From Botryosphaeria dothidea (lineage: Eukaryota > Ascomycota > Dothideomycetes > Botryosphaeriales > Botryosphaeriaceae): a stretch of 64,000 nt of DNA. Below, piece after piece: positions 41,740 to 53,430 of the stretch. The stretch's first letter is position 1. The number at the start of each line of letters is the position of its first letter. The DNA lies in contig WWBZ02000001.1 in NCBI GenBank assembly GCA_011503125.2, forward strand, positions 5,766,001 through 5,830,000, in the 5' to 3' direction. The translations under genes and the position numbers were made by a program. Below the pieces are notes generated by a model that did not search any database, was not told the DNA's origin, and saw nothing but the letters and a program-made list of their open reading frames with translations.

Positions 41740-42989
41740 ATGACGTCTCATCCAGACTGGGGCTCCAGAACGAAAGCTACAGACGCGGCCACCGCATTCG
41801 CCAACGACATCAAGGGCCGCTATGGTGCGCCAAAACACCCGCAAGTCGCGAACATGACTTCGAGAAGCTGACCGCGTCCCGCAGTCCTGATAACAGGCGT
41901 CAGCCGCAACAGCCTGGGCGAGGCCTCGGCCCTGGCCATCGCCGCCCACGACCCGGCCCTGCTCGTCCTGGCCTCGCGCACGCAGTCCAGCCTCGACGAG
42001 GTCGCCGCCGAGATCCACTCGATCCGCCCGTCGACGGCCGTCCTGACGGTGCAGCTCGACCTGCTCTCGCAGGCCTCGGTGCGCCGCGCCGCCGCCGACA
42101 TCAGCGACTGCGTCCCGCGCCTCGACGTCCTCATCAACAACGCCGGCATGGTCACGCAGACGCGCCGCACCTCGCCCGAGGGCGTCGAGGCCCAGTTCGC
42201 CACCAACCACCTCGGCCCCTTCCTGCTCACCAACCTGCTCGCCCCGAAGCTCCTCGCCGCCGCCGCCGACGCGCCCGCGCCCGGCGCCACGCGCGTCGTC
42301 AACGTCAGCAGCCTCGGCCTGCGCCTGTCGCCGGTGCGCTTCCACGACTACAACGTCGAGGGCGGCGTGGAGCTGCCGCCCGACGAGCGCGGGCCGCCCG
42401 ACGAGGCGCTGCCGCCCGCCTTCACGCGCGACGTCGACGGCTACCGCGGGTTCGTGGCGTACGGGCAGAGCAAGACGGCCAACGTGCTGTTCGCGGTCGG
42501 CCTGACGGACCGGCTGCGCGCCAAGGGCGTCGTCGCGTACGGGTTGCATCCCGGAAGTGAGTGCGCGGTCTTCTCTGGTTACTCTGTCCTGATTCTACTC
42601 CTGCTGCGGCATCGAGGCTGACGAGAAAGCGCGATGGTGCGGCGAACGCAGGCATATGGACGAACCTGAGCAGAGATCTGAACGAGGATGGCTATGCGGC
42701 GATTGAGGGCACGGCGTCGGACTGGAAGAGCCCCGACGAGGGCGCGTCGACGATCATCGTTGCAGCGTTCGACCCCGCGTTGAATGGTGAGCGCCCGCGG
42801 CCGGGATGTCATGGCGACGGAGGGGGCGGATGGGCTAACGGTTTGGCAGAACCGGCGGGAAGCTTCCTTTCGGATTGCCAGTACTACGACGCGCCCGCCT
42901 ATGCGACGGATCCCGAGATTGCCGAGAGGCTCTGGAACTTGAGCGAAGAGCTGGTCAAAGAAAACTTTGAATATTCGGCGAAGCTTTGA
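41740..42989 (+). CDS. Short-chain dehydrogenase/reductase
   Basis: Exons 41740-41824, 41885-42556, 42652-42786 and 42850-42989 join in phase for 343 residues. Motifs: LITGVSRNSLGEA (TGxxxxxLG cofactor site), LDVLINNAGMV (NNAG), RVVNVSSLG (catalytic Ser) and YGQSKTANVLF (YxxxK), then GLHPGSIWTNL. This is the classical-like SDR arrangement seen in retinol dehydrogenase/WWOX-type fungal proteins. The gene is very GC-rich (about 70% in exon 2), giving long antisense shadow frames. Divergent from the FAD monooxygenase. Substrate unknown. Confidence 0.95.
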
Positions 42990-43985
42990 CGAGGCAGCAG
43001 AAAGTGTTGTCGGACGGAGGGATTGGGCGTTGGTTGCCGGCGAGGCTTTGCCCAAAGACAGTGCATAGTCTCATGCCACTGCGTAAGCTGTCACGCGGCA
43101 AAGAGCAAAGGAAATGAGAGAAAAGCACATGCACTCAACAACAAGGCAATCATCACCGACCCGCCAGCTCAGTGGGCGGGCAGGATTCCAGGTTTTAAGG
43201 CGAGCACGGACGTGATTGGCAGGCTTGTGTCTCACCATGTTCTTCGTAGGGTTTAACGCCGTTATTGGCTACTTCAACTCGGCGCCCTTGCGGCTGTTGC
43301 CCGCTTGAAACGTCTTGTTTCGCATGGCATCCTTTCCAATTGGCCCAATTTCTCCGCTCGAGATCGCTGCCGAACCGGTTTCTTCAGCGGCGCTTGTTGA
43401 CATATCCATAATTCTTGATGGGAATCTGTCTCTGGACACTCGTTCGCTCCATTGGCTCCCAATCATGAGACCCCTGTGCCTGCCTGTATTGACTCAGCAC
43501 TCGAGGCCGGCTGAAAGACGATTACGACGGTGACACGGCCCAGAAACCAACAATCACCGTCCCGCGTCTCGAAAAAGAAGAACATATCCGGAACGCGCGG
43601 AAATTGAACGATAATGACATGGTGAAACGCCGGGTATATAACAAATTCCTATTCATACGCCCTCTCATTGCTCAAAGTGCTCAGGCGTTCGAACAATTCT
43701 GCCCATCGCGAGTCTCTACATTTCCCAGCATAGCTGAGAAACCGTGTCTCATATAAAGAGTCTCAGAAGGCTGGACATCCCATGCAACATCAGCTCACCA
43801 GAAACACCGAAACTTAACTCACCGCGCAAAAGTCACACACTACTGTTTTAGCTCCGGCCCGCCCAACAGCTTAAGAAGAAGAATTAAAAAGGACGGGGAA
43901 AATCACTCTCGCGAATCCCTTCCTCATCTCCCAAGGCAACATCGAGAATCAACACTGAAAAAGACCACTTCAGCTCTCTACCACC
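42990..43985. other. Intergenic with a TATA box before the small zinc-protein gene
   Basis: No gene seen. TATATAA at 43635-43641 is the clearest promoter-like element, 345 bp before the ATG at 43986. Confidence 0.4.
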
Positions 43986-44267
43986 ATGAAGAGCGCAAAA
44001 ACTTCTTCGCAACAACCGCAGCAGAACACCCCGTGCGCTGACCGCGAGAACCATGGCAGGAGGAACGGCGGTGCAGGAGGCGCGCCAATAGACGGCTATC
44101 CTCCTGACTCATGGGTAAGCCACATACTCTTGCCATGAAGCAGACGGTGCTAACGATGTTGCGCATGAAAGACATGCTGCAAGTGCTGGACCGACTACCA
44201 GGGCGTTTATACGAACCAATGCACCAACTGCGGACATATTATCTGCAGCACCTGCCCGCAGATTTAG
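43986..44267 (+). CDS. Small zinc-ribbon-like protein (70 residues)
   Basis: Two exons, 43986-44114 and 44184-44267, joined in phase by a 69-bp GT-AG intron (GTAAGC, branch GCTAACG). Exon 1 encodes a Gln/Gly-rich hydrophilic N-terminus (QQPQQN, GGAGGAP). Exon 2 encodes CWTDYQGVYTNQC followed by TNCGHIICSTC: cysteines at 44, 56, 59, 64, 67 and His 61, spaced C-x11-C-x2-C-x-H-x2-C-x2-C. This looks like a compact zinc-binding module of the type seen in small orphan fungal proteins. No signal peptide. Function unknown; start chosen by the CCACC before the ATG. Confidence 0.68.
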
Positions 44268-45396
44268 TAAATCAACACGCTCCTTTTGGCCAAGCCTTGC
44301 CGTCACTAGGAAGAGCTAGCTACGTCTGAAACTCTATTAGGAGGAAAACAGTCACTTACATCAAACCCCGAAGAATCCGGCCGGAACGGACGCACGTCAA
44401 AACCGACGATCTTTAAACCCGAGGACGCAGTATGATGTAACGATCTACGACATGGGCACCCGACCGCTGCATATTTGGCTTTCACCACATTAGACGCGCG
44501 ACCGGGGAAAAGAGATGGGCACAGTGTTGCGGTGTAGATTCATAGGAAGCCGGGCTTCATACAAGATCTAATCACCTTCGTTTCCGCCACATATTCAAGG
44601 CTAATATACTTTCGTTCATGCCGAAAAATTGCCCCCTTATGAGGTTCGCCAGAATGACCTACGCTTTTATTGCCTTTTACTTCTATGTGGCTCGGTTTCA
44701 CCAGTTGATCCCCGGCTAATCTCTAAGCACTTGCCTATTTCTGCGCACTCTGCCACCACGCCACGAGACTTCTAACATTTGTTTATAAGGCATTAAAGCC
44801 TTGACCTATGGTTTGCATAGAAGTTGCCATCTCAGGGAAGCGTTCGCGACCCAAACGCGGATCGTGTCGATCTTCGCCGCATACCGTAGCTTCACTACCC
44901 AGAGCCCACCAATAGAATACTTTAGCAGAGACCGTTGGCATCTAGTAGACCGTCTATCCACCGATACTTATCTCTGTTTAAAGGCCTAAAAACTGCCCGG
45001 TACTCTACTCAACCGTGCGCATGCCCCACTGGTGCACCCTCACGTTGGCTGTGTGTGGGGGCCAGAAGCGCTCACTTCCTATTCCACTCCGTGTCCGTGT
45101 CCGCGTCCGACTCCGGCTGTGCCTCACAACAGCTTTGAGAATCCTTTATTGGCTAAATGACTTGCAGGCGAACATCAGTGGGCCCACAGAGGATTTCCAC
45201 CCCCCCCCCCCCAGCTGAGCCTCTGTGCCGACGACTGTTTGTCCGTTTCTGGTGAAGGCGCAGCACATCCTGTTGCTTACTTCAATTGTGTGGTAAGCAA
45301 CGCAGATGCCGCCAGAGAATTATTTAAGAGCCTTTACATTCTCATCAACGCCGAGATGAAATCTAAGCTAGCACAACTTCTTGACAGTCCCCGCTA
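44268..45396. other. Intergenic with a C13 homopolymer
   Basis: 1.1 kb, moderately AT-rich, without a supportable gene. A run of 13 C lies at 45200-45212, and a degenerate CGTGTC repeat near 45092-45110. Confidence 0.5.
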
Positions 45397-47166
45397 ATGC
45401 GCATGATGGTCCAGGTCTCGACATTGTCAATTATCGCTTCGGTGGGACACACCATCGTCGCCGCATTCCAACCTTGTCCCCTGCTTGGGCCCTTCGTCCC
45501 AGCACCTCAAATTGATCCTTCCTCGAGCATAGTTCAGAACGCGCTTTCGAGCTTCACAAAAGAGCTGGGTGCTTATGTGGAAGCGGGAGACGGTGATTTT
45601 GGCCCAATCACCCCCAACACCACCAGCTTCAGCCTTACACTATTTTCTGGATCCGCGTCTGAGACCTCTTCGAACCGAAGCCAACCGTTCTTTTATGAAT
45701 ATCATCACACAGCACCCAGCACTGCGAGCGAATTCGGGAAGGCAGATGCCAATTCCGCTTATCCAGTGGGTGCACTCACACAGCTTTTCACTGTGTATGC
45801 GCTCCTTGTTGAAGCCGGGTCTGAAGTTTTGCATAAACCCATTACAGACTTTCTGCCAGAGCTAAGCAGTTACGGGTCAAACTCATCCAAACCCGATATT
45901 ATCAATCAAGTCAAGTGGAATGAAGTTACTTTAGGTGCTTTGGCCAGCCACATGTCTGGAATCGGCAGAGATTGTACGTCAGAATCGGTCTGCATCGGTT
46001 GATTTTCTGCTGACGGAGACCAAACAGCTCAAGCATGTAACATAGACGAACCATGTGGAAAGGACGGTGAGATCAGAACACTTCACTGTTACAAAACAGC
46101 ACAACACTAACACATCACCCCAGAGTTTCTGCAAAAGTTCGCCATCGAGCCTCCACTATACCTCCCCGACACAACGCCAGTATTCTCCAACGCAGCCTTC
46201 CAGCTCATCGCCTTCGCCATCGAAAGCCTGACCGGCCAGCAATTCGAAACCTTCATCCAACAAAAGCTCTTCTCGCAACTCCCCATGCCGCACACCTCCT
46301 TCCTCAACACCACCACCCCCACCTTCGCCAACAGCTCCACCACCCTCCCCCGCGCCGGCGAGCCCGCCTCCCTCTCCCTCACCACCACCCCGCACGACCT
46401 CTCCCTCTTCGGCGGCGCAATCCTCTCCTCCCGCCTCCTCTCCCCCAGCGACACGCGCCGCTGGCTCAAACCCCACACCTCCACCTCCAACCTCCGCAAC
46501 GCCGTCGGCGCGCCCTGGGAGATCTACCATTTCAGCACCAACGCGACCGCCCCCGTCGTCGACATCTGCACCAAGACCGGCGCCATCGGGCGCTACGCCG
46601 CGTACTTCGGCCTCGCGCCCACCCACGACGTCGGCTTCGCCATCCTCGCGCACGACGCGGGCGGCGCGCCCGACCTCAACGCGCACGCGGACGTCGCGCT
46701 GGGGGCGCTGCTGGCGGTCGACGCGGTCGGGCGCGCGCAGGCGACAGCCGAGCTGGCCGGCACGTACCGCGGGGCCGCCAACTCTTCGATCCGCATCGGC
46801 GAGGCGGGGGAGGAGGGCCCGGGGCTGGCGGTCGGGCGGTTCGTCGTCGAGGGCGTCGACTGGCGGGCGCGGCTGGCGGTGCTGAGTGGGGTCGCGGACG
46901 CGGCGGATCTGGATGTCCGGTTGTATCCTACGAACCTGCGCGAGGTCGGGGAGGGCGGCGCGGTGCGCCAGGTGTTCCGTGCGGTCTTTCAGGACAAGAG
47001 CGCGCCGGTTGATCAAGGGACGCCGACGTGTGTGACTTGGATGGACGTTGATTCGCTGAAGTGGAAGGGGAAGGCGTTGGATACTTTTGTCTTTGAGGTG
47101 GGCGGGAAGGGGGATGCTACGTCGATTACTGTTCCTGCTTTCGGTGTTGAGCTATGGAGACGTTGA
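45397..47166 (+). CDS. Secreted beta-lactamase/transpeptidase-like protein lacking SxxK catalytic residues
   Basis: Exons 45397-45973, 46028-46066 and 46124-47166 join in phase for 552 residues. A signal peptide precedes about residue 24 (STLSIIASVGHTIVAAF). The fold is the serine beta-lactamase/penicillin-binding-like family: FFYEYHHTAPS, LFTVYALLVEAG, ITDFLPEL, VTLGALASHMSGIGRD. Where the family has a G-S-x-x-K motif before LFTVYALL, this protein has GALTQ: Ala126 and Gln129 replace the nucleophile Ser and Lys. The Y-x-N element reads FSN (PVFSNAAFQLIAFAIE). It is therefore probably a non-hydrolytic pseudoenzyme. A second in-frame ATG at 45406 is an alternative start. Confidence 0.88.
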
Positions 47167-47831
47167 GAGCAGAATGGGGACTGCTTTGTTCGGTTGCTTG
47201 CATCTGCAAAGCTTGTGAAATTGAGGGCACGAGGTTATTGAGAAGCTCATTTATGCCCTCTTATTACTTCGGAAGCATATTTAATATCATCACGTGATGA
47301 GAGGAGCAATCACTGCTCTCTTCATAGACGGGGTAGACTTTTTCGTCGCCCGGCGGCCTCCGACGGGCCAGCCCTTTGACATATCGGTATACATCGGCTA
47401 CACGGCAGACTCGTTTTCGGATCGTTCAGCGGAAGGCGTTTACCGAATTGGCCGTGCAGTGCGGACGGAACTTCTTCTGCCCTGGCCACCAGTAGCCTTC
47501 TTTTTCGGATCAAACGCTGGCCCACGCTGCAACCCTCCACATTCCCAAAGGATACAGAGTGGACTACAGAGAGCAGGGCCTACCGCGACGTCAAAAACAA
47601 ATTCTTATGGCGTGATATCGCAAAAGGGAAAGTTCGTCACCAGGTTCTTCAAGCGGTGTTGGAGCCTTCGATCCGGTAGTCTAAATACGCAGGGAACGTC
47701 GTTCCGGAAATTCTGGAAACCTTCTTAAACCGCTCAACCTCAGCACCTCAATATTGTCCGAGCCAAGTCACCCTTCTCTCCCTACACCATCACGAAGAGT
47801 AATCGAAAGAGCATTGTCCATACCATCGACA
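47167..47831. other. Intergenic, nothing recognised
   Basis: 665 bp. A plus-strand frame at 47294-47728 (144 codons) has no motif, signal peptide or homology I recognise and is not supported. Confidence 0.5.
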
Positions 47832-50099
47832 ATGCTTTACTGGAGGCTAGTCTGCCTTTTCGCAACCGGGTTTATCAGGGAAGCCCAGGGCAGCCAGGTG
47901 CGCACGAAACCTCCATTATCGCTGTTTTTATTTATTAAATCCCCAGATTGAGTCATCTCACGAGGCATTGAATCCGCAATTGAACAACACTATCACAAAT
48001 CTGGGTGGACCAACTCTGTTTTACAACGGTTCGGGCAACGTGCCAGCCTACAACGAGACGTCGCCGCCTCCGCATCCGCTCCCGGTTCTAGACCAATCAG
48101 AAATCAAAGAAGCGTTCTTTGCTGAGTTCGAGGGTATCATTAATGGGTCCGTCTATGATTCGAACTGCACGAAGTGTATAACGTTCTTCGAGGTGATGCA
48201 CCTCGCCGCTGTCACGCAGTCGGAAAGCGTGGTGACGGATTTGCTCATAGATGCTTGCGAGTCGATAAATTGGATCAAGGCTGGAATAAGCGCATCCACT
48301 TGCCATCAAGAGTTCTCTGGAATTGCGAATACAGGGCCATACCTGGCTTTACTGTTTAGAAAGATGTCTCTCCGTACGGGAGACATGGAAGCCTACTGCC
48401 ACTACAAGTATTCTTTCTGCGAGGAGCCAGGAATCATTCAAATTGACGAGAGCGAATACTTCGGAGAGAAGCCAGCAAACAAATCAGTGGCACCGCCGCC
48501 ATCCGGTATCTTAATGCAAGCCCTTGATGTGCTTCCTCAAGCTTACCAGTCTACAGGAGAGGTCCTGAACGTACTTCATTTGTCGGATTGGCATCTTGAC
48601 CCAAGGTTGGTACTGTCTCCACGGCTTTGAATATGAAGCTAACATCACAAGGTATGACATTGGATCAGAGTGAAATTGCAGCACATACTTTTGCTGCAGG
48701 CCCTATCGGACCAACGACGACCTCCACACCACTGCAGCCAATGCCTCTTGGCCAGCATCACGATTCGGAAATCTCTATTGTGATACTCCAGCAGATCTTG
48801 GCCTGTCTTTGTTCAAGTCCATGGGTGACTTTGTCAACATTTCGAATATCAGTTTTTCGTTATTCACAGGAGACGTCATGAGTCACGACGACAAAGACCA
48901 GCAATCCCAGGCGTACGTCGAATACGAGGAGACGGTAACTTACGAGACTTTCAAAGCGCATCTTGGGAACATAGTGAGTTCCTGATACTTTATGTCCTTG
49001 ATCCTTGCGATTGACTTTCCCTTTCACAGCCAATCTATGCCACACTTGGTAATCATGACACTCTTCCGGATAACTTTGCCACACCGTACAACCTATCTGA
49101 GTCGACGGAAAAGGACAATTTCTCCTGGAACTACAAGCTTTTGGCGTCCCTGTGGAGTGAGCTGGGATGGCTCGACAACTCCACGGCCTCAACCGTAGCC
49201 ACGCATTACGGCGGCTACTCCTACGTCACTCCGCAAGGGCTCAAGATCATCTCCATCAACACCGACTTCTGGTACACCGCAAACCCGTGAGTAAACGCCG
49301 CACCCACACCACCATCGCCACACTAACACCACCCAGCTTCAACTACTACGACTTCACCAACCCCGACAAATCCGGCATCCTCCACTTCCTCGCCCAAGAA
49401 CTCCAGGCCTCGGAAGCCCTCGACCAACGCGCCTGGATCATCGGCCACGTCCCGAGCGGCTACGGCGGCACCGGCCTCAACGGCAAAGCGCTGCCCAACC
49501 CCTCCGCGCTCTTCTACTCGATCGTGCGCCGCTTCTCGCCCGCGACCATCGCCGGCATCTTCTTCGGCCACCTGCACTACGACCAGCTGATGCTCTACTA
49601 CGACTACGGCCCGTCGTCCGGCGGCGGCGCGCTTCGCAACACGGCGGACGTCGACCGCGCCGCCCCGCTCGCGTGGGCGCACATCGCGCCGTCCGTCACG
49701 CCGCTGTCCGGCCTGAACGCGGGCTGGACGCTGTACCAGGTCGACGCGCGCTCGTTCGAGGTGCGCGGCTGGCAGGCCTACGTCGCGAACGTGTCGGAGG
49801 CGAATGCGTGGGCGGAGCCGGAGTGGCGGTTCGAGTACGATGCGCGGGATGCGTATGATGTGGACGGTGCGTGGCCGCGCGACGCGCCGCTGAACGCGAC
49901 GTTTTGGCATGGGGTGACGGAGCGGATGCTGGAGGACGGCGGGGCGCTCGTGCAGACGTACAATCTTTTCGAGACGAAGAGCAGTGTCTTGACGAAGAAT
50001 TGTTCGACGGCGGCGTGCGTGGAGCAGAAGGTGTGTTATATTCGCAGTGGGAGTACGGTGCTGGGAGATTTGTGTCCGCAGGGCAACGGTCCTTTCTAG
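47832..50099 (+). pseudogene. Acid sphingomyelinase-like phosphodiesterase, one in-frame stop
   Basis: Exons 47832-47897, 47947-48605, 48652-48973, 49030-49286 and 49337-50099 join in phase for 689 codons. Signal peptide, then a saposin-B-like segment (CTKCITFFEVMHLAA ... LLIDAC), then a metallophosphoesterase core: LHLSDWHLDPRYD, GDVMSHDD, ATLGNHD, IIGHVPSG and IFFGHLHYD supply the two-metal site. This is the architecture of secreted acid sphingomyelinases, which cleave sphingomyelin-type phosphodiesters. At 48671-48673 a TGA (codon 249) interrupts YDIGSE-xNCS, where family members have a small residue; coding resumes immediately with NCSTYFCCRPY. As sequenced the product would lose most of the catalytic domain. 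Confidence 0.9.
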
Positions 50100-50530
50100 G
50101 ATGCACTACATCGCGGTGCACCAAAGGTAGGGGATGTAGCGTGTCTGCTTTGTGAACCCTCCATTCGCGGAAGTGTGCTCTCAGCTTAAATCAAATAGCG
50201 GTTGACGAAGGGGCTACAAGACTCAATAAGGAATGACCGAGGTTTTGGGTGTACTACTAACAATATTGGTACCAATAGCATACGAGTAGCGATCTTGATA
50301 AAGTAAAAACACTCAATCCGCCTTCTCGATTGGGGCACTATTGCTAAACAAAGCGTAAACTTCAGCACGAGAGGCGCTCGGATATCATTGACTTTCCGAA
50401 CAAAGACAGAATTCAACACACGCAGACGGAGGGATACCTCCACAGTCATTCTTCCTCTTACCGCCTCACCCTGATACGCGAATCGCTCCCCACAAGGCCT
50501 CTCACTCACTCCTTCCCCACCCTACGGCCC
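50100..50530. other. Convergent 3' intergenic region
   Basis: 430 bp between the stops of the sphingomyelinase-like and second P450 genes; nothing recognised. Confidence 0.5.
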
Positions 50531-52397
50531 TCACACCGCCCGCTCCTTGAACGTCAACCGCAACTGCCCACACTCAAACGTAAAATGATCCCTACTCCTC
50601 TTCAACAACGTCTCCCCCGTCTCCCCCTCCGCCAACCCCACCTCAAACGCCGCCACCACCTTCGCCACGACCAGCCGCAGCTCCATCAGCGCCAGCGGCC
50701 TCCCCACGCACCCATACACGCCCGTGCTGAACGGCGCGAACGCCCGCTCCTTCCGCACCCACCCCTTCTTGCCCTCGTCGTACCACCGCTCCGGGCAGAA
50801 CGCGTCCGGCTCCACGTACGCCGCCGCGCTGCGCCCGATCGCGTACGCCGGGCACCACACGATGGCGTTGCCGGGCACGTGCGTGCCGTCGACGACCAGG
50901 CCCTCGGGCGGGGTGACGCGCTGGAGCGCGGTCGGGACGGCCGGGTGCAGGCGCAGCGCTTCGTTGATGATGCCGTTGAGGTGCGGCAGGTCTTGGATGT
51001 CGCGGTGGCGCAGCGAGCCGTCGGGCTGGATGAGCGGGCGCAGCTCGGCGACGAGGCGGGATTGGTGGGTGGGCGAGGCGGCGAGGTGGTAGAAGGTGTG
51101 GGTGAGGGTGGCGGCGGTGGTGTCGCTGGGAGGGGGATTAGTCTTTTTTTTTTTTTTTTTCCTGTGGTGGGCGTTTGCAGTGAGGCGGGAAGTTCGAGGG
51201 TGCAAGAAGGGCTTGTCGATGTCCGGGCAGGGGAGAGCAGAGCGAAGATGATGTAGAGGGAGTTGAGCATCACAAAGACAAAAGAGATGACGTACCTTCC
51301 AGCCACGATGATCAGCCTCGAGTCACCCTGAAGCATCTTCAGCTCCAGCTCAGAAAGCTTCTTGTCCTTGAGTGGCTCGATTAGCGCAGACATGATATCC
51401 GGATCGTCCGGCTTCGTCTGCATGCGCTCGTCCAGCTGGTCCGAGCAGTACTTGATGAACTTCCAGTAGCCCGCCGCAGCACCGGGAATGGCCGCCAGAA
51501 GACGGAAAGCCCAGGTAGGCACTGTTCCACAACATGAATCAGTACAATAAGCCTCCAAGCACCGCCACGAACGCAATCAAACTTACGCATAAACGCAAAC
51601 GGCTGCATCCCTTCATTCAGGAGATTGACCGCAAAATGCTCCTCGCCGCGTTCCAGCATCCCGAAGCTCTTTCCGAACGCCAGGTCGCCCATGACGTCGT
51701 ACGAGAAGTAATTGAACCACTTGCTCGCGTCCACGGCACCGCCGCCAAACGCGCCGAGCTGGCGGATCAGCGACGCGCTGAAGCGCTGCACGCGGCCCTC
51801 GTAGCCGCGCACCGCCTTGTCGTTGAAGGCGCCGCCCCACACGCGGCGGCGCGCGTCGTGGTAGGCGCGGTCGCGGCTGGTGTGCATGCTGGTCAGCGGC
51901 TTGTCGTTGTCGTACCACGGCGCCTTGGTGCACTTGCTGCCGAAGCCGTAGATGAGCGGCACGGCGTCCGGGTGCGCGATGGACAGCTCGTTCGAGCCGA
52001 CGCGCACGAAGGCGCCGTGCTGCTGGTGCAGCCGCTGCACCGTCTTGTACGCCTCCGAGTCGCCGACGTGGAAGGGCAGCCACAGCGACGTCAGGCGCGC
52101 GGTGAAGGGGCCGGGGAAGCGGTTGAGCGGGTGCAGGAAGGCGCGGTAGAAGAGCAGGGAGCCGTAGAGGCCGGTGAGGTAGGAGGCGGAGAGGATGGCC
52201 ATGGAGGCGGCGGCCGCGAGGAGCGGCTGCTCGCCGAGGCGCGTGAGGAGGAAGACGCCGGTGGCGTAGGTGAGGGTGAAGAGCTGCATGTAGCGGATGG
52301 CGTAGAGGTGATGCTCGAAGCGGTTGAAGTAGGCGACGTGGGAGACCACGCCCACGAGGGCGGCGGCCCCGTATGCGTAGAGCGGAGCGTCCGTCAT
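50531..52397 (-). CDS. Cytochrome P450 with multi-helix N-terminus
   Basis: Exons 52397-51587, 51521-51296 and 51125-50531 join in phase for 543 residues. The first 80 residues contain three to four hydrophobic segments (YGAAALVGVVSHVAYF, LFTLTYATGVFLLTRL, LLAAAASMAILSASYLTGLYG), followed by LNRFPGPF. P450 marks: AGSDTTAATLTH (I-helix), NEALRLHPAVP (ExxR), PERWYDE and FSTGVYGCVGRPLAL (haem Cys). The long membrane N-terminus and the middle region (FHVGDSEAY...VRVGSNELSI) resemble the tryprostatin B 6-hydroxylase-like group. The 170-bp second intron contains a 17-base homopolymer (A on the coding strand, 51144-51160). Substrate unknown. Confidence 0.94.
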
Positions 52398-53430
52398 GGT
52401 GGAGCAGCTTGATGCAAGCTTCAGCGAGCTCGAGGGAGACGGGCGCTCAGCGGCCTTTTAATATCCTCAGCTGCATGGTGTGGAATGCTGCAATAACCGT
52501 AACCCCTCTTCTGGAACACCCGAGATAGCGACAGCAAGTGGCGTGTGGGACGATCGCCATTATGAAGTCGTTAGACCCCATTCGTGCCCATTACAAATAG
52601 CGGAGGCCGATCCGCACGCCGCTGCGGACCGGGTCGTGGAACAGGAGACTGCTGTGGCTCAGTGGCGCTTTGCCTGTTCGCGGCCCACGGCATGTGGGGT
52701 TCTGGTCCCTTGAACCACAGCGAGCATCGTGTATGCACCACAAACTTTCCGCCTTGCCGCTTCGCCGAGGACAAGTTCCCTAATCGAGGCAATGCTGCAC
52801 ATGGTCGAGAACGTCGTCTTGCCATCCGTCTACGTGACGAACGCCATGGCTGCGAAGAGAGCTGAAGTGAGCAGACCGCCCAAGGGAAATAACACATACA
52901 CTGACCAGGCCTGGTCCAGCATGAAGGAGTCAATCCTGCTCCTAGGAAGCCACTGAGCTGTCCTGAACAATTCCCCGGCAGACGTGAAACGGCCGCCAAT
53001 TTCCATGGTCGTCCAGGCGGTGGCCGGAACGCCGTGCGGGTCCGCTAGCCCGCATTGGCTCGTAGTCACTATCTCGAGCAACGGCCCACGCAAGTCGTTG
53101 GCATCCTGTGGACGTTTCAGCCACGTGTGGCATGATCACACGGGTATAAAAGCAGGAGACAAGAGGTCAGACAATTCAAACAGAGGGCCTGCGGTCAGAT
53201 TTTTCTGCCACGAGGCGTTCCTCCCCGCAACCCCAGAGTCGATCAATGCGGGGAAGGTTGCTCAGCCGAGCCTCCATCTCAATCGGGAATTTGTTGAATC
53301 CTAGGACTGCAAGGTACCACCCGGGTTGTTCAACTTGTGACTTCATTCCCTCGGCTTCCAAGATACGGCGTCTACAGACTCTCATCGACCGACAGCATAC
53401 CGAACGCTTGCACAACGCTTTCTCTTTTCC
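52398..53430. other. Intergenic with an orphan TATA motif
   Basis: 1.03 kb upstream of the P450 and downstream of the ALDH. A plus-strand GTATAAAAG at 53143-53151 looks like a TATA box, but no plus-strand gene follows that I can support. Confidence 0.4.

Noticed and set aside
41707..42560. 280-residue minus frame and 285-residue plus frame over the SDR gene
   Set aside because: Shadows of a roughly 70% GC exon; the SDR frame carries all family motifs.
46156..47016. 286-residue minus-strand frame
   Set aside because: Antisense shadow of the beta-lactamase-like exon 3; low-complexity Gly/Glu composition.
49323..49910. 195-residue minus-strand frame
   Set aside because: Antisense shadow of the sphingomyelinase-like last exon.
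50585..52412. Long plus-strand frames (223 and 292 residues) across the second P450
   Set aside because: Antisense shadows, Arg/Val/Glu-rich without motifs; the P450 on the minus strand has haem and ExxR motifs.
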